A stretch of 64,000 nucleotides of DNA, from contig NC_034413.1 in NCBI RefSeq assembly GCF_002078875.1, positions 64,458,252 to 64,522,251 on the forward strand. Direction: 5' to 3'. Shown here piece after piece: positions 23,017-35,084 of the stretch. Position 1 is the stretch's first letter. Every line of letters starts with the position of its first letter. A program made the position numbers and the translations under genes. The stretch comes from Numida meleagris. Taxonomy: Eukaryota > Chordata > Aves > Galliformes > Numididae. Below the pieces are notes generated by a model. That model was not told the origin of the DNA, did not search any database, and saw only the letters and a program-made list of their open reading frames with translations.

Positions 23017-26000
23017 CTCAAATCCCCTAGATTGTTCAGTTCCTCTGCACTCCTATTTAGAAAGCACATATATAAGGTATCTTCGCACAACAGAGTGAAA
23101 GCCCCTTCTATTACATGCCATCAGTGGCCATAATTCAGATCCAGGGACATATTTTTCTGCTGTGGTCTATAAATCAAACAGCAATGAAGATACCTGCAGG
23201 CTACGGAGAAGAGGAAAGCCAGCACTGCAGAAAAAATACTGTCAGTATCTCAGAAATCTTAAATTATCTGTTAATCGCTATCTGCAGTTTTACTCCACTT
23301 ACAGCAAATTCATTATAACATTAAATATATACTGTAATCTAAAACAGTAGAATTTATCACAATTTGCATGACATATCTCTGATCATTGTACATACTTGTC
23401 TGGCTTACAGAAGTAGCCCTATTGACCCCTTGTGCCTAGCCTCAGTAAGACATGCAAAATTCTCTATTTATAAAAGTGCATTTATAATCTCTTGATCCCA
23501 GATATTTGATTTCTTCTGAAATGAGGCTCTTTAGGCTATGGAACACAAAGAGGAGAGTATGTACTCATCTGGCATCAAATTATGGATAAAACAATTTCTC
23601 ACATGTGCAGACCGTATGGCAGTCTGTGGCTTGCTACTGATGTGACATTTCAGAATATTAGATAGATTTCTGGATATTCCCCAAACACACTGAATTACAG
23701 ACACGCCCTGCTATCCAAAACTAGTGTCTTGATTTTGGTACCACGCTTCCACTTCACAAAGCAAAGCTCATGGCTTTTCTATATTACGCTGGGCTGTAAT
23801 AAAATCACAAAGATGAAATGAAGCAGTGCAGCACAAAAATGATTGTATCTCACCTTAAGCTTCAGCCAAGGACATGAAAAAGTATCGGAGAACGTGGAAT
23901 ATCCTTGGTGTGAGCTAAAGGATTATGTATTTCTGTTGGCTGGCCTTTAGAGCAAAGTGCTTTTTTGATGAACACTAACGGGAAGCGTATCCCTTTGAAG
24001 GTGAATGCACAAGACTGCCATTGGTGGAATATCGCTTTTTCCATAAATTCAGTGGCAGTCAAGCAATAGCGTTCCTTGTATGAACAGAAATCAGAGGTAA
24101 CTGGTGCATATGTTATGGCATAATAGTGCCCCAAGGCATTAGCTGGTGCATCGTAAGAGAAGAAATTTAATTGTCAAAATAAATGGGCTTTAAAGGAAAG
24201 TTTTCCTATAAAATTAATGTTAAAAATGTTATGGCCAGGATTTAAAGAAGTATATACATGATATGCAGTTTCTGCACTGAACCCAATCACTGAATGCACT
24301 TTGCTTTGTTCAAAGCAGAAAAAAAGTCCTTTTAGTTTAGGGCTTTTCAAAAGATTCATGTTGTTTTCTCCAAAAGCATTCATTTTGTGTTTTTACAAGC
24401 AACAAAATGCACAATAGGCCATTCTGCCACATGCGACTGTTTGCAGTCACAGCTATCTCCCAGTCTTCTGCAATCTGCTTCAAAGGTAGCAGACACCAAA
24501 GAATAACTGAAAATGATTGTAATAAGATGCGTGAACCTTAAATTTACAGACTTGCTTTTGTTTTCCTTGCACAAGCTTGGAGGGCAAGACAAAATCTCAC
24601 ATACTGTGGAGTCTTATGGTGTGTCTCTTTCCTAAGTTAGCAGTAAAAACAGTAAGGATCTTTTTACTCTCTTTATTCTAGATGTTTTCAGGCTGTTAGC
24701 ATGAGATAATTCTTTCAGGACTTGAATGACACACAACCAAAACATGAAACTCACAAAGACAAAGTGTATAATGTAACTCAATCTCCAAAAACAATATGAA
24801 AAATATTTTCATTCTGAGTGAACAAAAGAGTGCATGGTATAGCATAGGCAATGCCTTTTCCATGTGGCTAATGTGTCTTTTAAGGCTAAACAGAATAATT
24901 AGAATTTCTTCATTATTTATGTACATTAAGTACATAATCTTCGTAGTTCCCTAATAAAATAAAATGTGCCATTTAGGACTATTATTTTGCATTTAGAAAG
25001 ATTTCACAAATTGACAGACAAGAAGCACAGCAAATTATTGCAGCATTAGAAAACAATAAGAACGAAATTGTAGAAGCAATGTACAGAGTTTTTCATACTT
25101 CTGTACATTGAAGATATACCCTAAGCTGTCAGGACCATATTAAATGGGGCATAGTTAAACTGAGTGGCTCTGATAAGGGGCTCTGCTTTGCTATCAAAGT
25201 TCTAGATCAGCTGGATTGAATTTCCTGCATATTGCACATTTCCACACTTTCATTCTCTCTCTTTCCTTTCAGTGACACTACAAGGACAGCCTTAGATATG
25301 CTTATAATTTGTGGTTTTATAATGCAGGAGACATCTACATTTTCAAAGAAGAGATGATACCACAATAGTCAGGAACGAAAAGTTTTCCAAAACATTCATT
25401 CTGTGCATGTTCCCCCTAAGTTTTAAAAAACGACCTTGTGGACGCTCTTAAGGAAGACATTTGCATTAAATAAAAAACCACTTGCCTGAAGCTGATATTT
25501 TAACCTTAAGCATCCTAAACAACTGCAAAGAGTTGTTCCATTTCCTGTTATGAAGCCCTTTTAAATTTCTTTTATCCTTGAAGCACAACCCAACGAATTT
25601 TTATTCCAAATTCTCTCAAGTGAAATAGTTGCATGTGATGTACTCCCTCAATTCGGTTTTATCGGAACAACAAAAATATTAACCTCAGCTTCATGTTCAG
25701 GATACATATTTAGCGTAAGTTTTCAGACTATTTTGTGAAAATAGTGATTATTGCTAAAAATCATCACAATAATATGGTCAAGACAGCTACCAGGAATGAG
25801 ATAAGAAAAATCAAGTTAAAGCATCTCTGTACTCCTTGTGCTTGAACTTTAAAGCATCGTTGGAAAGGCTCTTGCTAGGCAAGAAACTGCTCACTAAATT
25901 CCATGGTTTATTACTAAAAGCTTCTCAAGGAAGAGCACCCAGTTTGACTTTAGGCTACAACCCTAGACTGTGGGTATACACTTTTCAAGGTACCGAAAAG

Positions 26001-26666
26001 TTAGACACACACATAACCTTTCAAGAACAACCACTAAGCAGCTAACAGAAAATAAAATGATTTTTCTTCTAAATTGCAACATTCCTACTTGCTGGGCAAA
26101 TTAAAGAATCAGGTGTCGTTAGTACCTTACCAAAATGTGGAACTAGCTGCAAAGCATTAACAGGGAGATATGCTGTGGTACAGAGCCAGGGGTCAAATGT
26201 ATGCTTTTTCTTTTGAAAGATTCCCTCTTAAGTGACAAATATTCCCAAATGTGGTCAAGTACTTCGCCTTTTCCCTATGAGCATTGCACTTGTTAGGCTT
26301 AATGCTTCCTATAACATTCAGAGTAATGTTCAACACTGGCAGGCATGCAATTTTCAGAGAAAGGGGAAAAAAATGGAAAAAAAGAAAATGGTCCTACTAT
26401 TTCACTGTACCACAGTATGATTATAACCTTGCTGTGCATATATCTCCACCAAAACTGAATTGCCAGAAGAAGCAGTAGGGTCTTCGTGACTAGCTCTGTA
26501 ATCTGGCCTATAGTCAAGCTGCCAACTTTTGTATTAATTCACAATTCTCTAGCTACACAAAATCATATATAAACAGTTATTATCCTGTTTGTCTGTACTG
26601 GCAATAAGGAACACATCCAGAAGTTAAAAAGAAAGTAATAATGTTTTCATGTACGAAAGCACTTAC

Positions 26667-26844
26667 CAGGGTCTGATTCTGCATTTCCATATCAGCTTTT
26701 GTGTTGCTGTTTTTCTTGTGGTTTCCTTGAGAGCTGATAGAGTTGCTGTGAAGAGAGGAGCCCTGGGAGCTGCCCTTCGACACACTCCTGTAGGAAACAT
26801 TATTTGATCCACTTTCTGTCTGCTGAGCTGCTTTCTTATCAACT
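26667..26844 (-). CDS. NCKAP5: NCKAP5 coding exon F (59 codons, follows giant exon)
   Basis: This 178-nt exon starts with one base that completes the Arg codon split from the giant exon (LLNR-VDKKAAQQTESG). It encodes residues 1427-1485 and ends phase 0 at MQNQTL. The acceptor is ACTCTCTACCTGCAG and the donor is GTAAGT. The segment is rich in Ser, Asn and Gln, with VDKKAAQQTESGSNNVS conserved in the family. The open frame upstream of the acceptor (MIEEGQCNLSEE...) is intronic read-through. The spacing to the giant exon is only 660 bp. Confidence 0.95.
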
Positions 26845-27504
26845 CTGCAGGTAGAGAGTGATTCCTCTGATAAATTACATTGCCCTTCTTCAATCATTCC
26901 ACTTTTCCATTCCTTTAATGTTTAAAGTAACCTCTCTGTATCTTTCTGTCTCTAGACCTTTGAGTGATAAATGTTTCTAACTAGCCTTGATCAAATCTGT
27001 CACTTGCAATTTCAGGTAGTATATCAATTTAGTCTTTCACATATAATGATTTATTTTATATTTAGGACTGCTGGGGGGCAAATGTGAAAACATGGTATAG
27101 CAATTGCTAAGTTTTCCTATGACCAAAGGTTATGGTAAGTAGAAATGTAACTAATTCTGATTAGCTCCCAAATGTATGTTTGCTGGTTTCAATACATGAA
27201 AATGGAAGACATTAAAATAAGTACCTAACTATCCTCTATTTTCACATATCACCTGCCTCCATTCTTGATTTCTGGAATCACCTGTATTTCTATTAACTTG
27301 CCATTCTATAATATCAAAGACCATTGGTTTGGTTAACAAAGTAACATGAACGTAATTATCATCTCAAAGTTCTCTTTTACCTTAAAGTCCTGATAGTTTA
27401 TGAAGTGGTTGTTCCAATGTATTCTTAGCTTAATTGCAACATACATTCAACTTGGCATCTGAGGATGCCATAAAATTTACAGTGCACAACAAAACATCCC
27501 ATAC
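26845..27504. other. NCKAP5 intron E-F (660 bp)
   Basis: Short intron after the giant exon; no feature recognised besides the splice sites. Confidence 0.8.
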
Positions 27505-30500
27505 CTGTTTAAAAGCTCTTTCATAAAACTGTCTTTTGGTGAGTATGTAGATGTGGTGGAACCCTTGACTTGGTCACATCCAATCTTGCCAGATGTGTTT
27601 CGTGACGGTTTCAAAATTTTAAACTCCACAGCATCATCTAAAAAGCCACTGTTGCCTGTTTTCTTGTTGAATTCATTTTCCACTTCACAGTGCTGTTCAG
27701 TTTGCTTTTTTTCTTTTCTTCTCTCTAATTTTGACTGCTTAATTCCAAATCCTGAAACTCTTGGTTCTTTTTTTTCTACCTTTGTTTTAGGAACGTCAGG
27801 TTTCCTGCTACTCAGTGCTGGCAGCTTACTCTTTCGAAAGCCAAACCAACTAGCTATCGAGGGCCCAGTCTTTTGTTTAGTCTCTACAGTGGGAGATTTG
27901 TTTTGTTCCTGACCCTTCTGGACATTTTCTTGGATGCACAACATGACCTTCTCCTCTATTGTAGGTTGTAGAGCAGGTGAACTAAAAACATCAGTAACCT
28001 GAGAGGCTTCTGCTAACTTTAAAGACATCTGCTGTCTCTGTGATTTTATTGCTTCCAGTTTATGCGGACTTTTTATTCCACCCAAGCTATGAAATGATGA
28101 AATCTGTTTGGAAGATACAGTAGCTGATGCATCTAACTCCAATTCTGCTGGCAAAACACTTTTTTTATTTAGAGCTTCATGTTTTAAATTTTCACTGCTT
28201 TTCTCACTCTGGACAGATAGACTGCGTGCATCTTTCACAGAAAATGATTTGTTTCCATCATATTTCAAAGTGTTTCGAAACGAGTCTACTTTTGGAGTTG
28301 ATCTGAATGGCAGTTTGCTTGGGCTTCCATGCTGGTTATTGCAATTACTTCCAAGAGAACCTTGTCTAGAGTAAGAATTTTCTGTGTTTTTTGAAGTACT
28401 TGAAAGAGTCTCTTGTGTTGCTGCTGACCCAGGAATGCCCTTGATTTGAAGTCCTTCCATGGCTGAGTTCTGCCTTGTTAGAGAATTTCCTCTGTCAGAA
28501 GTGTTTGTAATAATCTGAGTCCGTACTTTTCCAAGCCCTTCTGTCACAAGGGCAGATGGCTTTTCTCCTGTATGAACGCTGAAACTCTGACTTCGAGCTT
28601 TTGCTCCATTCATGCCCAGAGCTGGTTTCAAATGTGACTTGTTGCTAGAAGAAAAAGATCTCTTAACTAATTTGCTTTCTAATTCATCTGCTCTGTCTAC
28701 CACCAAGCTGCCATTTTCATGTGAATGAGGTGATGCTGCATCCATACTAAGTCTCGCAGTAAAATTGTCTTTTATTTCAGTATCAGACTTAGAGTCTTTT
28801 AATTCAGCATCCATTGCACCTCTGTTGGCTACACACTCATTTTGCTTGTACTTATTTGTACTCACATAGCTTTTGGAAGCTGCATTTATACTATCTTTTT
28901 CCTGCTTCCCTGGGACAGTAGAGCTCTTTCGGAGAAGTTGAGGAGATTTGACAAATAATTTCAGTCCTACAGGGAGACGGGTTTTCACTCCTTTCTCATT
29001 AGAGTTTTGTGTGGCATTTGCAGTGTCACTACCATGAAACAGTGTTGACAATGGAGAATTGTTTACCTGAGATAGCAAGGGCTCACTTGTGCTCGTTGTA
29101 CGACATTGAGGAGTTGCAGGGAGAATGTTTGGCATCTTTTGTGGCTGATCAACCCCACTGTCACTGGAAATATCCTTCTTGCTGGAATGTGCTTCTTGTG
29201 AAGTTGTTCCCAGAGGAACGGACCTGCCTGTCTGAGAATCTGTGCTCAGAATCTCATGGTTCCTGTGGAGACCCATCTGATTAGTGGTTTTCAGGCAGAT
29301 TTGCTTCATGGAAACTTTGGAAAGTCCTTGGCATGCACTATGGGGTTGCTGAGATATACATTTATTTTGCATAATTGCTTCAGAATTTTCTTGAAGGTAA
29401 GATAACTCAATTTTGGCTCCAGAAGATACATTTTTTGCTTGCATATCATGACTAGATTGATTATGGATGCCAGAGTTCGCAGTTCCTTTTAATGGTGATG
29501 ATTTCAGTATATTTTTTGCTGTTTCACCTGGAACAGCTCCTCCTAACTTCACAGCTACAGGTGGTGAATGAGCATAATCGGGCCGAATCAATAGGGACGC
29601 TGACCTGCCTGGAGGAAGGGGTGGGGATGGAGACCGGGCTTCTACAGTTGCTAAATCACGATTAGAGTCTCTGGTTGGAGGTTCTCCATAGTCAGCAGGC
29701 TCTATAAGGTGCTCAGGCAACAGTGGTGATGCTGGACTCTGACTCTTTGGATACTTTGTCCCATTGCCTCTGCCCAGATGTTTTGAGCTGGGCAGGGGGC
29801 GGGCAGGGGGCTTTGGAACCTGGAAGTCGACTTTTGAGTCAAAATCACGAGGTGGACTTTGTGCCTTTTTGAGTCTTGAAAGCTTTACAGGTGGTAGAGC
29901 AGGTGATTTTTCAAGGGTTGCAGGGGTCACTGATGTAGCTACAGGTGCCTCCTCACTCTCAGTCATCTTCTTTCTTTGTGGAGAAAATTTACCTCTGCTG
30001 GGTATTTTAGTCAAGATTGGCTTTTGACTGATTCCTGCATGAACGATGGAGCTTGAATTGGCCTTACATGATACATCATACACTGGCTTCACTAGTTTTT
30101 GCTGTGGGGCATTTTGCAGTATTACTCTTCCACAGTGTGAAGATTCACTGCAGGTCGTGGTGACAACTGTATTTTTATTCCCTGTATTATCTTCAAGAGT
30201 CTTTTTCTTAGTTTTGTCTTCAGAACCTTCTAAAACAGTGTAGTCTCTAGCATTCGTTCCTGACTGCAAATTAGCTATTCCCTGAGGTATAAGTTCAGTA
30301 TATTCTGCACTGGATCTACTTTCTGTTTGGTTGATTGATATCTCATTTCTTGTTACAGTGACAACTCCAGTTTGATGTGAGCTGAATTCAATAGGCTCAC
30401 CATCCTCAGCATCAAATATTACTGTAATGCACTCCTCGGAAGAAGTCTTTTTTATGACTTTTTGTTGTTTAACAAAATTACATGTCTTTGGCCTAATGTC

Positions 30501-31325
30501 TAAGTGAGCAGATGTCTGTCTTTCCTGTTTGTCACTAGATATAAACTGAGAATTCTCCGTGACTACAAGCACGTCAGAGTTCTTTGTGTACTTCTCAGTA
30601 AAAGGAGTTGCTAATAAATCTGATGGACTTTTCTCATCACTGCTTTCTATATGCAATTCATCCAAGACTTCATTGTCATCAGTATCTGAAAGCTGAAAAT
30701 TAAGGTCCTTCCAGCCTATATTAGCATGGCTTTGATCTAACTGTAAATCAGGCAGCTTTGTTCTGGTGCACGATTCTACTTCTGCGTGAAATCCACTGAC
30801 AAAACTAGTCAATTTTTCTGGTCTTTCCTTTGAATTGAAATATGAACTTCTTTCTGGCAAATGTTTCTTATTAGGATCCCAGTGAAAGAGACTGTCAGAA
30901 ACACTGTGAGTTAATTTGTTACAATAGATCCTACAGTCTTTGCTTGGTACTTCCTGCAGCAATAATGAAGACGAAGAATCATCATCTGCATCATCATGTG
31001 AATCTGAATCATAAGAGAAAGTTTTGTTATGTTCAATGCAAATACTTCCTATTTCCATTGGTTTACAATGAGTCTGCTCATGATGGCTGCCACATTTAAC
31101 TCCAGGGGAATATATTCCTTCATTGGAGTTCATGCAATCTTTGTAGCCCCATTTTGATATTACTGAAGGTGATTCAAGTAATATTTTTTGCTTCTGTAAT
31201 TTCTTCAGCCCTTCTAGGATATGGTTTTCCTTGATACGAGTTGGAGGTAGATCTTCTGCAGGACTAGAGAGGTTGCTTGGGAGTGAAGAACCAATGCTTA
31301 TTCTTTTATCCCAGCTCACGGATGA
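27505..31325 (-). CDS. NCKAP5: NCKAP5 giant central exon (1273 codons plus 2 bases)
   Basis: This 3821-nt exon is fully open and encodes residues 153-1425, starting SSVSWDKRIS. The acceptor is TTTTGTTTTGACAG; the donor is AACAG|GTATGG, leaving two bases of a codon that exon F completes as Arg. Most of it reads as serine-rich disordered scaffold. Visible landmarks are an acidic run (DDADDDSSSS) near the start, a TKIP motif at 591-594 of the type bound by EB proteins, a class II SH3 ligand PPLPPGR at 720-726, and near the end IEEKVMLCIQENV and SWFGFRKSKLP (from 1311). These last two are the most conserved blocks. The SH3 ligand fits Nck binding; the TKIP motif fits the microtubule role known for the paralogue. 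No frameshift or internal stop is present. The ATG-begun ORF at 31319 is inside the exon and is not the gene start. Confidence 0.97.
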
Positions 31326-31804
31326 CTGTCAAAACAAAATATAACTCACATATTACTCAAAACTGCTGTTAATAAAAAATGTTACAATTTTATTAAAGAC
31401 ATTTAGGAGCACATAGCATGTTACCTTTCATTCATTGCTATTAACAGCAACGTTCTTTTTTAATATAGGACTTCATACTGGTGTGAAGGCCACAGCGGAA
31501 TTAAAGCCTTTAGGAAGAACAATGTGAATGGAAGGATTAAGATAAAGAAGGAGAAGAACAATTTGGATTGTGAAAAACAGAATAAATGTCAGAATAAATA
31601 ATGAAACTGTGAGCGAATTGGAGTGATAGGGGAATTGTTAAAAAGAGTCAAAAGAGAAGAGAGTGAGAGGAAGGGAGACGGGAGAGAACTCCTACTGAGT
31701 TTTTTGACAAGTGTTTTAAATGTAAAAGAAAAAAGAAAATGAAAAAAAATATATTTCTGGAAGTCATTGTAAGCTAATAAATGAAGCAAGTTAATTTGAT
31801 TTAC
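31326..31804. other. NCKAP5 intron D-E (479 bp)
   Basis: Short intron; purine-rich on the plus strand at about 31530-31750 (pyrimidine-rich in the transcript). Nothing else recognised. Confidence 0.8.
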
Positions 31805-31996
31805 CCTTTTGCTGCATGTCTTCCCATCATTCCAAGTATAGGAGGAACCACTGGAATATTCACTGCAAGCACTTGAAAGGGAGAGTTCACTGCTACTGCA
31901 GCTGCTCCGGGGATACAGGCGGCTAGGACCTGTCACATTTAATTGACTGTGGCATTTCAAAACAGGTATAGTGGATTTCACATTCTGTTGGCATTC
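31805..31996 (-). CDS. NCKAP5: NCKAP5 coding exon D (serine-rich, 64 codons)
   Basis: This 192-nt exon is phase 0 at both ends and encodes residues 89-152, starting ECQQNVKSTIP and ending KTCSKR. The acceptor is TTCTCATGTTTTAG and the donor is GTAAAT. The centre is strongly serine-rich (CSSSELSLSSACSEYSSGSSYTW), a conserved NCKAP5 block with many potential phosphorylation sites. An in-frame extension past the donor is open for a few dozen codons, but the match to family sequence stops at the donor, so that extension is intron. Only 479 bp separate this exon from the giant exon. Confidence 0.95.
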
Positions 31997-34979
31997 CTAA
32001 AACATGAGAAGAAATAGAAATATCTTATGGCTGGAAAAAGATTTTTTAACTTCCCCCTGATTAAATAGGACAAAGACAAGCTAAGTAAGCTACTTACACC
32101 TTCCTATTAGGCCATTAGTGTCTGGTGAACTTAATGCAGAGAACTAAATTAAAAATTGCTAATATTTTCATTTGTCAGAGGAAAAAGCCATGATCCTCCA
32201 TGTTTTCTTTTTTATTCTTGAGCCAATATTCTGCTCTTTCTTTGCTAAATAGTATAGAGTCTGCTTGAATTATGCTTTGTATATAAGCAGCATGTTCCAG
32301 TAAGATACAGAAAGCAAAGTTATAAGAATACAAGTACATCTTGACAACTGCATTATAGCCCTAGAATGTAACAGATGAGGCTGTATACCCTGGACAAGGT
32401 AAATTAATTTAGAATCCCAACCAGAATGTCCACTGAGAATGGAATCTCTCCATTACAGTCTAATTTTGGTTTCCTATCTAGTTCAAAGCTTTGTCTAAGA
32501 AACTCTCTGACGTAGGACAATCCATCTTTGTGTCACTTGCAGACAGCTGAAGCCTCTTGCTTATGCAATTTATTGACACTTTATGGCTGCCTTTAGTACT
32601 TGTGTAGTTATCGCCCCGCTCCAAATGCAATTTCAGCTGACTGTGACTAAGTGCCAGCTTTGAGGAAGAGAGTAATGAAGAGCAGATAGCACTTTAGGTA
32701 AAATATTAAACCTCTGTAGGAGTATCTAGGATGCCTTTAATTTGTTTTCAAACTAATACTCTTGTGCCTAACAATGTTAGATCTTCCTTAATGTTAAGTG
32801 CCTGCACCATTCTGTTAGGCAATTCTCCAGTTTCCTTACCAAATCAGACATCTTTTTAATTACAAGTAACAACAGACAGAAAGACACAACTCCATTTTTT
32901 ACAAAACTTTGCTTTGAATTTCATTAAGACAGAACATGACTGTGCAGCCTCAAAGAATATTTACTGATAATGCTTATCTGCATAAGGACGTAGACCCAAT
33001 TCATTTTGCTGAGATTAAAATTTTACCTTCATATTTAGGAAATATAAAGTCCATAAAACAATTACTAAAACTCTATGTGCAATTGACACACAGCTGCTTC
33101 ATGCAAATCTCTGGAAAAACGTACAGTTTGTAGGCACTTCTCATGCACTAACACTTTTACTGTACTTTTCCTAATTTCATCCATTTATTCCCCCACAACC
33201 TTCCATTTATTATTACTAGGGTTGAACCTTTTTGGAGTTAAATGGGAGAGAGCAGAATTTTTACTGCTAAGGAGTTCATCAGCACAGCTATTCATTGCTC
33301 AGCTGACATAATAATGTTCTGGTTTTGACAAACATAACTACAGGGCAAGTCATTACTCTCTGTCACAGGCAAAACCTATGAATGGGAAAATCATTTAGAG
33401 GTAGCAAGAGCACATTTCACCTCTGGGAGTTATTGGTACATGTCCTCCTAGGAAGTCAAATGGATGCAGGAGGAATAGCTTTTAAATCTGTTGGCTCTGG
33501 GAGGAACACATGCTTCAGCATCAGAGGCAGGATGATGCCTTTGTTTTTAGCTTTGAAACAGATTTTCTTGCTTTGTGGAGACAAATTATTTCTTCCATCG
33601 TGATTCCCATGGGAGACCCCCTCATCAGCTGCCACATCTACGATGGTGTCATGTCTGGTAAGGCTGGCTGTATAGAGGCCAATGGCAACACGTGCTTGTT
33701 CTGGCTATTTCAGACGTGGCAATGGAAAAACCCACCACGTCCCTTCCTATCACCTTCAGCTAGTCTGCAGGCCTGGCCATCCCTTTACTTGGTTTCCCTT
33801 GCACCAAAAGTGGAGAAAGGGATCTGCTCCTGTAGTTTTAACAGTGTGAAAAACAAATATCTAAGCAAAGCAAAGACGAGTTTATCACTGAAATCATCTT
33901 TACTGTTGGAGAGGTGAGAAAATGTGCAAAAATGTCACACTGTTAGAGATTCTGAAGTAGGATATCCACCTCACTTCTGGATTACATTGAGACTACTATA
34001 AGAGGACTGAAATTTTCTCTGGCAATTCGCCTGTATTCTCTAAACTCTCTCAGAAAATACTTTAAATTGTATGTTTATGATGCATTAATTAAATACATTT
34101 AACTTGCACATGGGTTTATTAACTGACATGGTGAAATTTTAATTTTTTTAATTATGACTTTAAAATCATTACCTTTAACAAAATTAGAGTACAAAGGCCT
34201 GAATATAATATTACAATTTAAATACATAATTTTTGCCAGACATCACAGAGAACTGAAAGAATCAGACTACAAAAGAGACAAAACTACTTATTTAGAAAAT
34301 CCTAACCTGAAGGCTTAATTACAAGTTACGCAAAGGGTTGTTAGCATTTTTGTGAACCTTTGAAACAATGCCTTTTCATTATAATTCTTACTACAAAGGA
34401 GATTACATTCCTGTTGACATTACTATACTTCAAGATCAAAGGCGCACACAGGTTCAATGTTCTGTTCTTGTCCTCTTTATTCCTCTCTATCTTCATGTGC
34501 TTTTGTTTTCTAAGCTACTTTTCTCTTTGACAATGAAACATGAAAGCCACATTGGCTAACATTTTGCCAAATAAGCACAAAGCTAAACCCATCAGAAAAA
34601 AAAATGCAGAGCCCATGAATTTTTAAAAGTTCATACATAATATATCATAAAAGTGGATGAATAATACGGTGTATGGGCTTTAATAAAAAGCTCCTTGACC
34701 ATTTCTCACAGATTCTGAGATGTAATCAATACCCAGAAAGGTATCTTGGGGACATTACTAAGATTTATGCTTTTTTGCACAGAGTGACACTATCTGCTTA
34801 CTGTATCAGCTGAGGATACAGTATTGAATTTCAGAGAACAGAAGGAAGAAGAAGTATTGTTATCTGCCTCAACAGTGTTTCAATTCAGAGATCAGCTTTA
34901 TGCCTCATCCCTGACGTCAGACTTCTAAGGAGAAAAAGAGGGGTCTGAATGTGGAATACAAGGACAGACAGAAACTCAC
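31997..34979. other. NCKAP5 intron C-D (3 kb), nothing recognised
   Basis: AT-rich intron. Overlapping plus-strand ORFs at 33382-33917 show no family signature. Confidence 0.6.
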
Positions 34980-35084
34980 GTGAACCTGAGCATCAGCAGG
35001 TCGCGACTGCATCAAGCTTCTGTTCCTTTCTACTTCTGACAGCAAATCTCCAGATGAGAGGTCTAAGATGCGTGAATGGAGCTT
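34980..35084 (-). CDS. NCKAP5: NCKAP5 coding exon C (35 codons)
   Basis: This 105-nt exon is phase 0 at both ends and encodes residues 54-88, starting KLHSRILDLSSGDLL and ending SRPADAQVH. The acceptor has a long pyrimidine tract (TTCTACTCCCCCTCCAG) and the donor is the strong GTGAGT. The LSSGDLLSEVERNRSL block is a hallmark of this family and is unchanged from the human form as I recall it. It follows the coiled coil and begins the serine-rich, probably disordered part of the protein. The exon is symmetric, so it could be skipped without a frameshift. Confidence 0.96.

Larger units (their letters stand above)
21875..26666. other. NCKAP5 intron F-G (4.8 kb)
   Basis: AT-rich intron with one 600-bp CR1 (22411-23016). 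A minus-strand 90-codon ORF at 23862-24134 was examined and shows no known family. Confidence 0.6.

Noticed and set aside
22549..23090. ORFs on both strands at 22549-23090 and similar ones at 17582-17863 and 47715-48146
   Set aside because: They lie inside CR1 3' regions, which are noncoding remnants here.
31319..31320. Treating the ATG at 31319 as the gene start, giving a single-exon 1280-residue protein
   Set aside because: A good acceptor lies 6 bases upstream, the frame joins exon D in phase, and the last residues after 27505 (YGMFCCAL) are intron read-through.
33382..33917. Overlapping plus-strand ORFs as a possible retrogene
   Set aside because: The frames do not join into a recognised protein and no poly(A) tail or duplication was seen.
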